64,000 nt of DNA from Nemopilema nomurai (taxonomy: Eukaryota > Cnidaria > Scyphozoa > Rhizostomeae > Rhizostomatidae): assembly GCA_003864495.1 (NCBI GenBank), contig ML133493.1, forward strand, positions 3,561,866-3,625,865, given 5' to 3'. The notes under the pieces were generated by a model, which worked only from the letters and a program-made list of their open reading frames with translations, was not told the DNA's origin and searched no databases. A program made the position numbers and the translations under genes. Within the stretch, counting starts at the first letter, position 1. Each line of letters starts with the position of its first letter. Positions 41,301 through 56,300 of this stretch are shown here, one piece after another.

Positions 41301-44300
41301 CGAAAAACACCAGTCGATAACTGCAGGTTGTCTTATCTGCTTGCAGGCTCTAATATTGGCTTTAATGCTCCAATCTTTTTCTTCTTTACTCAACCAAGAT
41401 TAACTCGATCCTCGTGTAAAGAAAAGCCAGTGGACGATATTTTGCAAGGTGTCACTCATAGCTCAGTCTAATACGGAGGTATAAATTACAGAACACGATT
41501 GCACACCGAAGAGTTTGTTTTCATTGTGAATCAGCTGTTAGCGCGGGGATCAATTGGGCTTCTTTTCCGGGCGGACTTTTGCCGCGTGACTTGGTTCTTT
41601 GGCGGGTGTCTCTGACAAAAACACGTGTAGCAAAAATGTGCTTTTCATCGCTAAATATATGACTTTTAAGGATTTATCAAGGGAAATGATTTACAAGCAA
41701 GAAAGGTGTCTGAAATCGCGGGGAACATTGTTTTCGATTTACAAAAAATTGAATACGTTCTTACAATAAACCTTTTTTTAAAAAGGGATGAAAAGCACAC
41801 GCGGAAGAGCGGTCCACCTGAAGAGACTCCAAAAGGTGACAACATTTAGGGGCCAAATTTGACCTACAGCATTTATTTCCAAACCCTCAACATACTTCAG
41901 TGCAGAGAGAACAAAAATCCAGCATATTTCATGATTTTTGCTAAATATACTTTAACAGGCTAAACCCTGTCGTCTTTTCTTTTTTTCAACATCTAAAGGC
42001 GTTTCTCAGTCAAAATAACAAGATTGATCTGGAAGGGATTTATACTATCATCTTGCAAAGCATTAATTACACAAGCTGGAGTTTTTTAATCGTTCCTTGG
42101 TCTTTTATCGTTAAAGGAATTCACACTCGCGCTAAGTGATTTTCCTTGTCATCTCATTTATCTTTTGTTTTTTGTTTTTCCATGTTGATTGGTCTGGTAA
42201 GCGGCAGATCAATAATTTCCTTGGGGACACCAAAGATCTTCGGGGATACAAAATGACCTGATATTTCTATAGTTCGGTGCACTTTCGTGGAAAGCGAAAC
42301 GAATGCCGAAAAGAAATCCTTTTTAACTTTTATGTGAAGTGTCAATCATCTGGTGTAAACATTGAAACTTGGTCGAAATAATCTGTCGATTTTACGCTGC
42401 CGTTAAACCACGCAAATTTTTTGAAGCCTTGCATCGAATATACCAAGGCCCATACTTTAAACTGCCTCGCGCAAATTGCAATCATTTTAGTCTTAGTAGG
42501 ACATATAAAAGCTACTAAGGAATGAGAAGAAGCAAAATAAGTTTAAGAGTTGGTTTGTTTTGAAAAGCACCACTTGCTCAGGCTGCATCTCTTGGTGCGG
42601 TGCATTAGTTGATATCCCAGAATGCCCGTTGTCTGACTGGTGGTGCCTCAAGGCATTCATGCATGGGAAAGCAAACGTAAACATTCTCTGTAGAATCTGG
42701 TTCCGTTGTAAGCTGGATTTACTCTTTGGTGAAATATGACCCTTCCCTGAAGCAAATCTTTTTCGGCTGTGGTAACAAATTGTGTTTCCTTTTTCCGTCA
42801 CAATAAATCTTGTGCGACCACTTGTCATTCTGGGTTTTAAATGTCTAATTAATAGCCATTACTTGCTGGTACTGCTTCGTGTTATGAAATTTCGCTCAAA
42901 TTATCAGCCATTTTAGGATGGAAAAGTTTGTTGTTCTTGTTTTTCGTGATGGCTTGCTGGATCGAAGGCCCTGGAACTAGCTCAGGGCCTGCACGGAAAT
43001 GGTAGTCTTCGGCACCATGCCATGACAATAGACCACGGGTATGGTCTCTTGTCACCCTCGTTGCATAACATATATGGTGTATTGTCACCCTCTGAAAGAA
43101 GGGGTGAGGGCAAGTTAATGCCTAATACATGACTTTGTAAATCCAAACGTGATCAGAACCAGGCGAAACGTTGAAATTTTAGGCCACAATATGCCACAAT
43201 GTAGCATGTTTCCCCTTGTACATTGTGTTTCAGTTCTTGCTGTTTTAGAACATCAGCATACGTCAATGCTCTAAGCGTCCGATGTTTCGATGTCCCTTGA
43301 GTTGGAGTGTATAAGCTTTTTTCTGTGACACGCTACCCTATCCAACACACAAGGGACAATGCTAATATTTGAGGCCTCTGGATTTTCTATGAATAATATG
43401 CTCAGTTTGTATTAAAAGACAGTGACTGCAATCTTTTCGCTAAATTGTACGATGAAAAATTCTGAATCAGTAGCAAGCAGACTACCAGGTGAAGGTCGTT
43501 GCCATCCAGAGTATCTCCATCTTTTAGCTTATTGCACCTTTTTGTCTGTTGGAGGTACACACTTTCTAACACCCCGTACTTATTTATGTGCCTGTTTGAG
43601 CTCCCAATCCTGTATCGACATTAAGTGATTCTTGGCGCTAGATTTTAGGATAAAGGTCCCGATATCTGTCCCAAGAGACTTGCAGCAATTTTTTTATTTT
43701 TTTTATTGTCCCTATCCATTAATCGTTTTTGTCTCGTTTTTGTTCAATATGCAATACGGTATATTTTATTCAACATGTAGTTAGCACCATGTAGCCAGAA
43801 CCGTGTATCGTTTAGAACCATGGTGACTGCCATGCAAAATGTGTGAAAAATTTCCTTTCTTTAAGGCCTAACTCCGTGGTGGTCCTTTAGAGCTAATTAT
43901 GATACTTTCTTTTTTCAGCATTTATGTCAATGTGTGCCGCTCACTGTTTGAAAAAGACAAGCTGCTTTTCTCTTTCTTGTTGTGCATTGGTATTTTGAAA
44001 GGGAGGTAAGTTTTTCTTGATGTAATAGAACATAACCTATTACGTAATTCTCTAAGCGCAAACGTCTAGCCATTTACATCCAATGCAAAGCTGAGTGGGA
44101 TAGCGTGCTTGAGTATGGATCTTTGGGAGGTCTTCCAAATGCTTCAGGATCATAATTGATATTCGCTTGCCAATGTTGAAAACAAATAGATTTGGGCTAG
44201 GGTTGGGTCTCGCCACATTCTCTCGTATCTCTTTCAATATCGTTGTTTTTTTAGCGAGACAAACTTCTAATGAGTTGTGCATTGCCATCCCATTTACTGT

Positions 44301-47300
44301 TGTATTTGTTGTGTAGGAACTCGTTTTATTCAAAGGCAATTTTTCATGTCTGGTTGATCATGACTGAAAATAATCAATAAGTTGGCAATATTCTCTGTAG
44401 CTGGCATCGAAGCACAGGTCAATAGCAGGTTACACGCCACCAGTTGTGGCTCCTCTTCGAAAGCATATGCCGATTGAAGGCATTCAAAATGACGAGCTTG
44501 CAATTTCTATTGGCCCTTAAACGGAGATTTAATGCTAAAGCTTATCTTTGCACTCCTTCCTTCATATCACTGATCTAGTAAGATCAACGCTCTTCCTTTC
44601 TTCCGCTGCTACCTTGTTTAAACCTATCTTTCTCATCACCATATCATTGATTTGTCTATGTAATCCTTGCCATCTTTTTCAAAAAATGATTTTGAATTTA
44701 TAAAAGTGGTGGTAATTCTATGCACATGTTGATGAGATGGCCAAAATGTAATGTTAAAGGGGAGTCGTGTGAAATTCAAAGTCCAATGTTTTAGTCTATA
44801 AATCTACAGGTGACTCAAATTTAAAGGTAGTTAATACACCACCAGTGTTTCATATTTCCCCCATAATTAACCCTTGGCTTATGTAACACTGTGCGTAGGC
44901 CATTAATGGAAGGAAAGAAATGACCCACTCCGTTTTTAATGGGACATCGCATCTTGTACCTCTCGTCCAAAATACAATACCTCCCAATGCAGTCTACTGT
45001 CGCATTTTGGTATGACGAAGCCGCTTCGCAACCGTAGTAATTCTTTCCATCCCATAGTTGCTTTCGGTGTTATGCCAAACAATGCAAAGTCATCATAGCC
45101 CATGTTTATAAGCTCAGGCAGCTTTTAATAAATCACAATATCCAAAACAGTGGTTCTATCTGCGTGTATGAAGATGGCGTTCTTTGCATTGTGCTCAGAC
45201 TTTCCCTTGTATCCAATCTCGGTGGATCTTCTATTTATCAGACAACTATTTACTCATAAGATCCCATTCAACCACTCTTCGGAATCGATCTGTTTTTGTT
45301 AGACTTACCCATTAACTGACGTTTGTGCATGGATTAAGCTGATAATCTTTGTTACAATTTCGTTTAGCAGTAACATTTCATGGATTCCCTCATTCATCTT
45401 CATTCAGTGAATGGTACTATCAAAAGGCCGTGACTATCAATGGTACTTCTGCGGCGTGACATCACGGCGCTTTCGCGTTAACTGACGCTGCGCAGAAGTG
45501 AAGGATAAAAATCACCCAATAACACCCTGTCGGGCCTAAGTCAATGGTTCTTGAGGTGGTTCTCAGGAGCTACGGACATTGACAAAGAGTAATATTTTCA
45601 GTAGATTTATGATCACCAGGTTAAGAACAAAAGTTTTTTGAACAGTTTTTAGACATTGTCTTACAATTATCTTATGGAGAAGCAGCGTGGCTCTAAAAAT
45701 GTAGCTATCTCACAATTGAAGACATCGCGTTTTAAGGAACCCTTGTTCCCAAATTCCTAATGCTTTCAGTATTACGTGTAAATATTTCATAAATGTTTCG
45801 TAGGGGAGATGTGAACGAGGAAGAATGGAGATTTTTACTGACAGGCGGAATTGCCCTTGACAACATGCATAAGAATCCTGCTTCAGAGTGGCTCACAACC
45901 AAGTCTTGGGATGAAATCGTCAGGTGTTCTCATCTTCCTGCCTTCAAAGGGCTAAAGGAGGACTTTGAAAAACAGGTCTGTAATCCACCACTAGGAATGT
46001 TTAAAATCAGTATACTCAGGTAAACCTCTGTCACAGATCTTGCGTGAGAAATACGAGGGTGAGAAAGCAGAAAGGGAAACTTAAAGTGTATTTCTCAATC
46101 GCAATAGAAACTTGTACACCCTAGTTTTTAATAGGCCGAACTAATCCGGTGACAGAGATGATAAAATTCTCAAGTCGGTAAATTTGTGTTATTTAGCTAC
46201 CTACTTTATGGTGCGAGATTCGTCATCTATGATTATTCGCTTTTTATCGAACTTGGTGGATTTGCCATTCATATTCACCGACAGTTGATCAAAACTCGAA
46301 ATCATTGTGAATCTGCATAATTGGAGCTCTGTAGCATTTTCTTGAGGTTTTTCAATTTGTTAAACAGAAGGTTCAACTTAATTTTATAGACAGGAACTCA
46401 CAACCACCGTCTTTCTTGGGCACTTAGAGTGACATAGCAAGGATAATTTATTTTGTGTATTACCATAGTGGCTGCTTTTAAACTTGTAGACAGAAGAATG
46501 GCACAAGTATTACAGTTCTACGTCACCGCAGTCGACACCTCTGCCACAACCCTGGGATGACAATCTTTTGGACCTGCAAAAACTGGCCATTTTAAGGTGT
46601 CTTCGACCAGACAAGGTAATAAAGGAAGGTTGTTTACGAATTGAATACAGATTTAGGGTGTAAGCTGAGATAAGGACTGTTTTTATATTTTGCATCAAAA
46701 TTTATCTTTCCATATCTTTCGTTTTTATCAGCCAGCATTTCTGGTTCTTCATTTATTGCCAGAAAGACTGAGAGTATTTTTTAAATGGAGCACTGTTGCT
46801 AGTTCCTGTTTGAAAGTCATCGTGTACTCGAGAAGGAAGACCTCCCATCTTCCCATCAAGTATTTATACCTGCACCGCCAAGAGGTGGGTAAAATAGCTT
46901 TTGACTCAGATTTATGAATATCGCTACTCACAAATAAAATTTCTGAATGAATGTTCTAAGTATGTGCCTTTGGATTGGCATATGTATGTAGCATACACTC
47001 ATTATAGGCACTGCTCTATGAATATCTGCTTTGAAGAGTCATGATTGCTTGCGTCCCCCTATCTCTTACTGTTATCGCATAGCCCGCTCAGTTACACAAC
47101 ACTTAATAGATTTTCAATTGACCGTTCCAAGCTTCTCAGCCGTTTTCCCATGTTCTTGTAAATAAATATTTGCAGCTGTATACATTTTCGAGCCAGATTA
47201 AGCCCCTTCCACATCCTTGTTATCTTACACAAAGTGCGAAGTTCGGTCGATAACAACACTTTTTATCCTTGGTTTATTTGAATGGTTTATTTGGATGTTG

Positions 47301-50300
47301 GAGATTTATTGCGCCGAAAGAGATTACTACTTTATTCTCTTGAAAGGCAGTAAATAGTATAATTGTTTATAAATCGACTCAGGCCCATTGGAACCTCGAT
47401 AAGACAGCTCTAAATATTTAGCCACTATCAAATGTTACATTGTTGCTAGGAAACCTTTTCGACTAGTTTGGAAACATTTAATGAAAAGGGTAGTCGGTTT
47501 TGTGATTAGGGGTGAAAACAAATTAATTTACCCGAAAGATGTTTAAAAGTATCTGTAAATTTGAGGTTCACTATTAGCGGCAGGTTCGGCGCAATGATTT
47601 TGCAGTATTAGCAGCAACGAGGTGGAATTTGATAGATTTTTTTCACGCAAGAAGGCTTTAGCTTGTAGAATCAGGGTAGGGCGAATGTATAACAGTGAAG
47701 ATAGTATAGCAGATAATTGGTCTTTTCAACCCAATTCTGGTATACCTAGCGTCTATCTAGAGACGGTTCATCTTTGTGAGTTAGGGTTGAAGTTGCTGCC
47801 TGAGAGACTGGTTGATTGGTTGGTTATATTCTATTAAAACTTCCATCCCTAACCCCAGCGCTCCTTGGCTCTTTATTTCCTCTTAAAGGTCTTTAGTTTG
47901 GGTTCAATATATTTAGAAAGTGATGGAGAGTTCTTCCTCCGATATCCTTCTCTGATTAAGACATTTCGGTTACAAATATCGCAATCTTGATATAGTGACA
48001 AAAGTTTTCCTTGTGCTTTCCAGTCCTTACATTATTGCACTTACGCTCTTACAAATCCTGGACGAAATTTCAACGCACAAGCAGCTTCACTGAAAGAATT
48101 CCATTTACGCGCCATCATTGAGAAGGACATTAATGAAATTATCTGACTGATCGTATTTGGATGTTTAAAACAAACACACGAATTATGAGTAAATAACGCG
48201 GCTAGAGCTACGGTTTTGTTTTCATTTGAACCCAGGCGCCTATTACCAAGACAAGAATTTTGTTGTTACAAAGAACACCCTTGTGAAGAAACTTTTCCAT
48301 TTGGTTAAAAAGACATTCTTACTACTCTCACCAGATGCCTAGGGTTCAGCGATATTCTTGCCTTAAAAAATTAAATTTCAAGAAAAATCTGCGGCTGTTG
48401 TGTTACCATAAGACTATGCTTTGTATTTTATAACATCAAACTTTCTGCATCAGGTCTTGCAAGAACATCAGCATAATATTTGCGATCTGAATTCACACGA
48501 ACGCACCGAATTTTTCTATATTTTTAAAGACAGCTAGCATCATTAGCGTAATGCTAACTTTCTTATATTACTATCAGCTGATTAAGTTTCTTTGTAAGCA
48601 ACAAAGACTGCAATTTTTTGTTTTTTTTCTCATCAGCCTCCCATTCCTATTAATGTTAGCGTGATTGAGAACCTGGGCGTTGTCTTCATCATTTTATTCT
48701 TTTACAGATTAGCCTTGCTGTTCAAGATTTCATAGTCAGCATTATGGGCAAGGAGTATACAGAGCCACCCCCATTCGACCTGCGAAAATGCTACGAAGAT
48801 TCCAACTGCTGTCTTCCTTTAATCTTCCTCCTGTCTCCAGGAGTTGATCCTATGGCCCAGCTCATCAAATTCTCTGAAGACATGGGTGAGAACAATTAAC
48901 GACTTATTATCCAGTGAAATCCCTTGTCTTAACTCGCATAATTGACCGAATGTAGCAATCTGCTGCGATAGATTCAAGCATACTTTAGTGCATTAGAGAC
49001 AAGCCCCTGTAAATTTCAAGATATCCAGCGTGGCTTTGTGTAACGGCACTGGTAAAAGATGACCACATCAAGTCATGACACGTACTACAGGCATGGCTTT
49101 GTTCTGGCTCTAAACTCCCTCCCACTCATGGAAGCCCAGATAAGGTCGTTCAATGCTTTATTGATTGTATCGCTAAGATCAAAATTTATGTCAATGTTTT
49201 CATTCTTTAGCAAGAGAGCGATCTCGTCATAGTACCTTTAGCTCTTTGATGCCTGAAATTTTAAGCCTCCGATAGCTGTTTCTCCAGCTTCTAACTTAAC
49301 AGACATATTCCATAAGAAAATATTATTTTACTCATTGCCTAAATAATGTCTGAATTATAAATAATGGGACTTTTTTGTAATTTTGCTGTGAACTTTTTGT
49401 TGCACAGTAATATTTTTTCGAGCAAATTTAATCATGCTCAAAACGTTTTTATGATTCATGCAATTTTATTCTTCATTCATGAAACAAATGTTCCTTTACC
49501 AATTCTAGGCATGAATGGGAATAAATGCCAGACAATTTCCCTTGGGCAAGGTCAGGGACCCATCGCATACAAAGTTATTGAGAAGGTACTTGTACGATTA
49601 AAAAGTTCCATTTGCAGCATCTTAATTTGCGCGTCTACTTCTTTTGAGCCTGTCTACCGGAGATCGATCTTGGCTACCAGAGTCTTTAATACAGAAGAAG
49701 CCTTCGATTTTATCAAGAATTGCATGTGGATTATCCTAGGCCTGAAGTTTAATTCCTGATATTCCTTGGCTTAAGCGTATAATGTTTGGATTCCTTCTTT
49801 ATTTGTTTAACATGTTCGCACTTCTTATTAATATTTGTCTTGCAAAAAAGTTTCCTGGATTTTCTTACGACAATGTTAACTTTGGGATGAATGACGTGAT
49901 CAAAAATTTAATTATATTAATTATGGTATCTTAGTCTTTCCGTGTCGTAATTTCATTTACGACATTGCGGTTCTAACTATAGTTTTGACGTCAGCACGTA
50001 TACAATGGAGAAAGATCCCAAGTCAAACATCGTACAGATCTTTCTTCTTATTTGTAATATGCTAGTTCGGGTACTGTCCAAACGTGTTCATTCATGAAGG
50101 TCCAATTCAGGGCAGAAGTTTCCGCCATTTCTTGGCAATGATCACAATTGAGATCCAAACTTAAAGTTGAATATGCTGTTCTGTATGCATATCAGTATCA
50201 ATAATTGTGAAAATCGCTTTAGAAGGGCGTTACTTTAAGGTGTAGTCTTTCCACAATTTAGTTCATTTGCATGCAGAGTGAAGCTATCGGCTGCAGTTGC

Positions 50301-53300
50301 CTGATTTATTTTAGTATTCACATTCAAGATTTCTGATTCTGGTTAAGTTAATTCACATTTAGTCAGCACCTTTTGGAAAGGTAAACGAATTTTAGCCACT
50401 AAAGACAGTGAAATGACAGAAATGACCATGTCCAAACGAGAACATCGCGCGTAGAGGATGCCACTAGAGGATGATTCTAGTTATGACTAGTATTAATACC
50501 TGAATTGTGACATGAAGTAGCATCTTAGTAGAAACAAGCTACCCGCTTTCAATCTTGTAGATACTCAAGTACGTGTAAGATGCCTTTAAAACATTGTCAG
50601 AGGTTTTCAAACAACTGATTTTCACCATGCTCTTAACTGTATATTTTATCTTTCTTCAGGCGATTGTTAATGGTACCTGGGTTGTGCTGCAGAACTGTCA
50701 TGTGGCAACCTCGTGGCTCCCCACTCTAGAAAAACTCTGTGAAGAGGTGCGATCTTCAATTGCCAGCTTATTGTTGTACTTTCATTTTGGGTCTATGTAA
50801 TGAGCGTATAATATAATCATGTAATCATGAACTCACAAACCTTGTTAATGTCCACATAATTTCAAATGTTGACGATGCTATCAAATGTCAATAATATCCT
50901 TGTTAAAGGTCAATGGCCTTGGAGCACTGTTCTTTGATTTGCTCAAGACTAATATTAAAATCATTTACATCAGTTCCTTTGTTGCTCCATGCACTATGAT
51001 AGTACTATGTCATAGGATAGCAAACTCTCTATTGTTTGATGACACTCTAATAGATTTCACAAATTTCTAGTTAAACTCTTACAGTAAATTATTCTGCAAC
51101 AACTTTTGTTTGTTTTCTTGCTAGCTTTTTCTCACATATTATATTTGAAATACATAATATTTCTGTTTCAGTTGATCACACCTGATAAGACGAACAAGGA
51201 ATTCAGACTCTGGCTTACGAGTTATCCATCTCCGCATTTTCCAGTTACAGTCCTTCAAAATGGTAACATCAGTTTCTCTTACTGCTTCAAAACATTCTCA
51301 TTCCTAATTGTGTCATGTTGAATTGCTCTTATAGTGACAAGATCGCCATAGTTTCAAACCGAATTGAATTTTAGAATACTTTTAGAATGTCTTTTCCATG
51401 CTATCCCAACAGCAAAGTTCTTTTTAAAACGATAGCCTACTTCCTCAGACTGTTCATAGTTTTGAGCAATGATATTGTAACTGAATGCCGATAATTTAAA
51501 GTTGCAATAACGAAAAACAAATGGAAGAATCTCCATTCAATATGGCATATTTCCTCTGCTAACGTTTAACTAAAATTTTTACATTTATGTAAGAATTAAT
51601 TTTTGGAATGGTCTGGATGTTTTTTGCTAGGTGTGAAGATGACAAATGAGCCACCTAAAGGATTGCGTGCCAATTTGCTCAGATCTTACCTAAGTGACCC
51701 TATCTCCAATCCTGCCTTTTTCGACGGGTGCAATAAACCTGAGGTTTGTGTATTTTTGTACTCGTTGAATTTGTTAGAGAAAATACCATTGAAGCATTCA
51801 TAATCACTCCTGCAAACTAGGATTTGGTTTCTTCTTGTTTTGCTAGGGTGTCACTAGGGTATGATTTTTTTAAGCTTCATAGATGTAGTTTTGTGCTGGA
51901 TATATAGGTACAATCTTATGCATTTTGTTTAGAAATGGAAGAGGCTTCTCTTTGGTCTCTGCTTTTTCCACGCCATCGTTCAGGAAAGGCGTCAGTTCGG
52001 CTCGCTTGGTTGGAACATCCCTTACGAGTTTAACGAGTCGGATCTCAGAATAAGTGTGCGACAGCTCCAGGTTGGTATCCATGTTTATGGGACCCATTCA
52101 AGGGACCCTTTTTAATGACTGCAATGCATTGATTCAGGTTTAGCCGCTTTCGGTCTCATAATATGCATGGGTCTACAAACAGCCAAGACTGCTCCTTTAG
52201 CTTCGTCTATGATTTGCTTTTTAACTGATGAACCTCTTTGTAAAGAAAATTCGGATAAATTGACTTATTTTTAACCATAATGTATGTTCTATAAGTGAAA
52301 TTTAAGCATGAATTTGTGAACACCATCAGACGCCATCATTTGAATATACTCTCTTTTGCAGTAATGAGGTTTCTCTTTTGTACGTGGAAGTAATGCAGTT
52401 TAAATGTTTTGGCTCATGACATTCATAAGATTTTTGACGTTGACTTTAACCATGGTGTTTAGTGTTGGCATAACAATTTAAAGCATCATATGGCATCACC
52501 TTCGATTTCAGATGTTGCTGAATGACTACAAGGAAGTGCCTTTCGATGCACTGCGATACCTCACAGGCCAGTGCAACTATGGAGGGAGAGTCACAGATGA
52601 CTTCGACAGGTCGAATTCATTTATTTTTGCTGCTTTTCACTCTATGCATTTCGTCCTTTATTTAATTATTGATTGTCCTAAGGCCCTGATTATAACTGAA
52701 ATTTATTATGAGCCTACAATGTTTATGCTGTAGGCTGGGTCTTTAATTGATTTATTGAAACGCAAATGATTTTGCCCATTCTTACTATAATCTTACTTAG
52801 TAATTCTGATTGATCAAATGAAGTATGACGTCATCCCTGTTTTACTTAGTATTAATCTCATCTTTCGACAGGAGAAGCATCATGAGTATATTATCAAAGT
52901 TTTATTGTCCTGATATCGTAACGCAAGATCAATATTCTATATCGGAAAGTGGTGATTACATAATCGATGACAAGGTTAGTTTGCTATTTGCTATTGCAAT
53001 GAAATTGTCAGTTTCTGTTTTGTTAGAAGTCCTATCGTGTTGACTGCTAATGATCTAGAAATGAAGGTGTTTAGATTCACTGATCAAAGTTTGAAGAGTT
53101 ATCAACTAATTGAGATGTGTAAATACCAGTGGTCATGGTTATTCAAATGTTGCTTAGAGGCTGTTGTTATCCTGTAGACCCAATAATAGAAATCACAGAA
53201 TATCAAGGCACTGCAGTTAGTGACATCTCTGCACTCGATGTAGGTCGCACCTCTGTATTAGCAGTAGGTCATATCTCTGCACCATACTTGGATTGCATCT

Positions 53301-56300
53301 CTAGAACAGAAGTAGATTGTATCTTTGCCCTAGACATAGGCTGAACCTTTGCACTAGAGGAGGATCCCATCTTGAAGCCAGAGCTACATTGGATCTCTGC
53401 ACCTAATTTAGATTTCATTTCTAGACGAGAAGCAGATCATCTCCCCGCTACAAGTAGATCACATCTCCGTACCAGAGCTAGATCAGATTTCTGCGCCAGA
53501 TTTAGATCTCCTTTCTGGGCTAAAAGAAGATTGCATTTTGTTTGATGCTAGGAGCAGATCATCTCTCTGCCAGAGCTATTTCTGTGCTGGAAGTAGATCA
53601 CACCCCTTAGAAGCGGACCATGTCTTTGTACAAGATCTAAATTGTACATTTGGGCTAGAAGTAGATCGTTAGAAGTAAACAGTATTTCAGCGATAGAGGT
53701 AGTTACAGTTTCTGCAGTGGAAATTCTTCCATTAGTCATCCGTTACTAAATGTTCGTTTAAACTTTTGAGAACCGTATTTGTATTTTGAAAACTTTGAAT
53801 TTTCAGAGTGACTACAATGCTTTCTTGAATAAAATCAGAAGTCTGCCGCAGAAAGCTAAGCCCGAGGTTTGTCCACTTTCATACTCAATAAATAGTTTTG
53901 ATAGAGCGCGTACAAATGATAACTGTGGTAATATTCCCAGTGTGCTTATGTTTTGTAGACAGCAATCATGTTTATATAGAGACGTTAAATGTCCTTATTA
54001 GATAAAAAGAAAATTCTTATTGCAGTTGCTTTTGTCAATATTTTGAATATGTGAATATTTTGGACTGTTTCGGACCCTTCCATTTTGGGGGTAGAGAATA
54101 GCGGTAGTTAGTCTGTTGACACTCCGTTAAACGCGTTCTTAACACCTTGACAAAAGTATTTGATCACTTTGGTCTCAATGTCCAATGTTGGTTTATTGGG
54201 AATCTAAAACATCTGTTTTTTTAAAACTGCTTTCATAATTTTGAAAACAATTCACCTTCAATACTCACTTAACTAAAAGTAAATTTGTAGTACCCAACAA
54301 AGATGTGACAGGGCAAATGCGTTGAAACAGATTCAAATCCTCAAAAGCTTATTTCCTTCACGTAAAGATTTTTCTCTGATCTTAGGTATTTGGGTTCCAC
54401 GAGAACGCTGACATTACCAAAGATCAGAAGGAAACCCAGCAGCTATTTGATGGTATTCTTTTGACCTTGCCGAGACAGGTTCGTTTGACGAATTCACTTG
54501 GCCACTGGCCAATGTCTGTTTTTAGAACGTTCAATTGTATTTTCATTGCCAGTCGATACGCATTTCAATACAGGCTACTTTTGAGTTATTATAAACATTG
54601 TCAATGTGTTACGCTGTTTCATCTTTCAGAAGATATTTTTCATCTTTATGCTTGCTTTAACTATCTGGCAAATATTGATTTTCCGAGAAAAATAATTCTC
54701 CCAAAATTTTTATTTACAATAAGTAAGTGGAAATATCAGCAAATTTTAATTTTGCCCTCAAATTTTAGTAGATTTGTTGCCTATACGCAGCAATGCCAGG
54801 TAGTGGAATTTTGTTAGATGAAATCTTCCGGGTCTAACCGCCGGCAAAGGAATACCTTCTGGAGAAACCAAACGTCGATAGAGTTTATGAGCTCCTGCTT
54901 TTTGACTAAAACAAGAAGCATTAAGTGCTTCTCACGAAGGGAAATATTACTGTCCGAATTGAAAAATATGCAATATGTCTCCATTTATCAAATGTGAGTT
55001 ATTTTTATCGCCTAAGGACTTTATTGAGAAGCAAAAATGACTACTCTACCATAGATAAACTAATTGTAACAATAAATTTATGCACAATAGCTATTGGACT
55101 GCTTATAAAATTGCGAAACAGAGCAAAAGAGATTTTGAAGCCAGGCCTAAGAAATAAAATCCGCCAACCTCCAGTATACCCTCTACTTCCTGTCAGGCCT
55201 GCAATCCTACCACAGTACCAGCCTATCGACCTATCTGGTCTATCATCAACCTATCAAAGAAACTCCCAACGTATCAGCCCATCAAGGCTATCAATTAACT
55301 AACGTATCAAGCTATCAGTCTTTAAAGCTATCATGCTAACAAGCCACAAATGTAACAACCTATCAGGCTATCAACCTATCAGGCTATCAACCTATCAGGC
55401 TATCAAGGCTATCAATTAACTAACGTATCAAGCTATCAGTCTTCAAAGCTATCATGCTAACAAGTCACAAATGTAACAACCTATCAGGCTATCAACCTAT
55501 CAGGCTATCAAGCCACCAACGTATCAAGGTATCAGCGTATCTACCAGCCTGTGAAGTTACCTATCAGTTTACCTAGTTATTAGTCTATTAACCAAAGAAT
55601 GCAAATTATTATGGTTGCACATTTTGATAAACTCCCCTGCTGCTGCTTTAGTCCGCAAGTGGAGGCAAGTCATCCCAAGACATCGTGGAGGAGTTATCAG
55701 TTGACATTCTCTCAAAGCTTCCAGGGGAATTTGACATCGAAGCTGTGCAGGTGTGGACTCTAAATACCTATTTGAAAGTCAATCCAATTTGAATTTTGTA
55801 ACATACATAGTGTGTCGTCAAGTGATATATGGATATCACAATTGACCTGATATCATCAGCTGTGTAATGCTGAAATACTTTTTTACTTGCATCTTTTCAC
55901 TGATTCTGTTTCAAACCGAATGACTTTTCTCGACAGAATTGGTACTTGGAAGGGAATAGAATTTGTTCTGCTATATGGATTTGTGCATACTGTTTTAGTT
56001 TTCTTTCCTAAAGCTAAAAATTGGTATTTTCCTCGATTATGGAGAAAGTTCTTGAGTTGTTTGGTTCTTGAATTATTGTTTGTTTGTTTGGTTTGTTTGT
56101 TTGGAGAAGTTCTTGAATGTTTGGTTCTTGAGTGGTTTGGTTCTTGAATTATTTTATATAATCTCATGTAAGAGGTAATCAAGAAACCTTCATCTCGATA
56201 CCAACGTAAAGTAGCCAATTCTCTTCAGGCTGCATTAAAATGCATATTACGTCATCGTTGCAGGAGAAGTACCCTGTGCTATATGAGGAATCGATGAACA

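Noticed and set aside
42493..42828. 111-codon minus-strand frame in intron 64
   Set aside because: No recognisable motif, unremarkable composition and length expected by chance in a 2.6-kb stretch.
47622..47837. 71-codon plus-strand frame in intron 67
   Set aside because: No family resemblance and no convincing splice sites; treated as chance.
54461..54817. 118-codon plus-strand frame following exon 77
   Set aside because: It starts inside exon 77 in another frame and runs into intron; no protein match.
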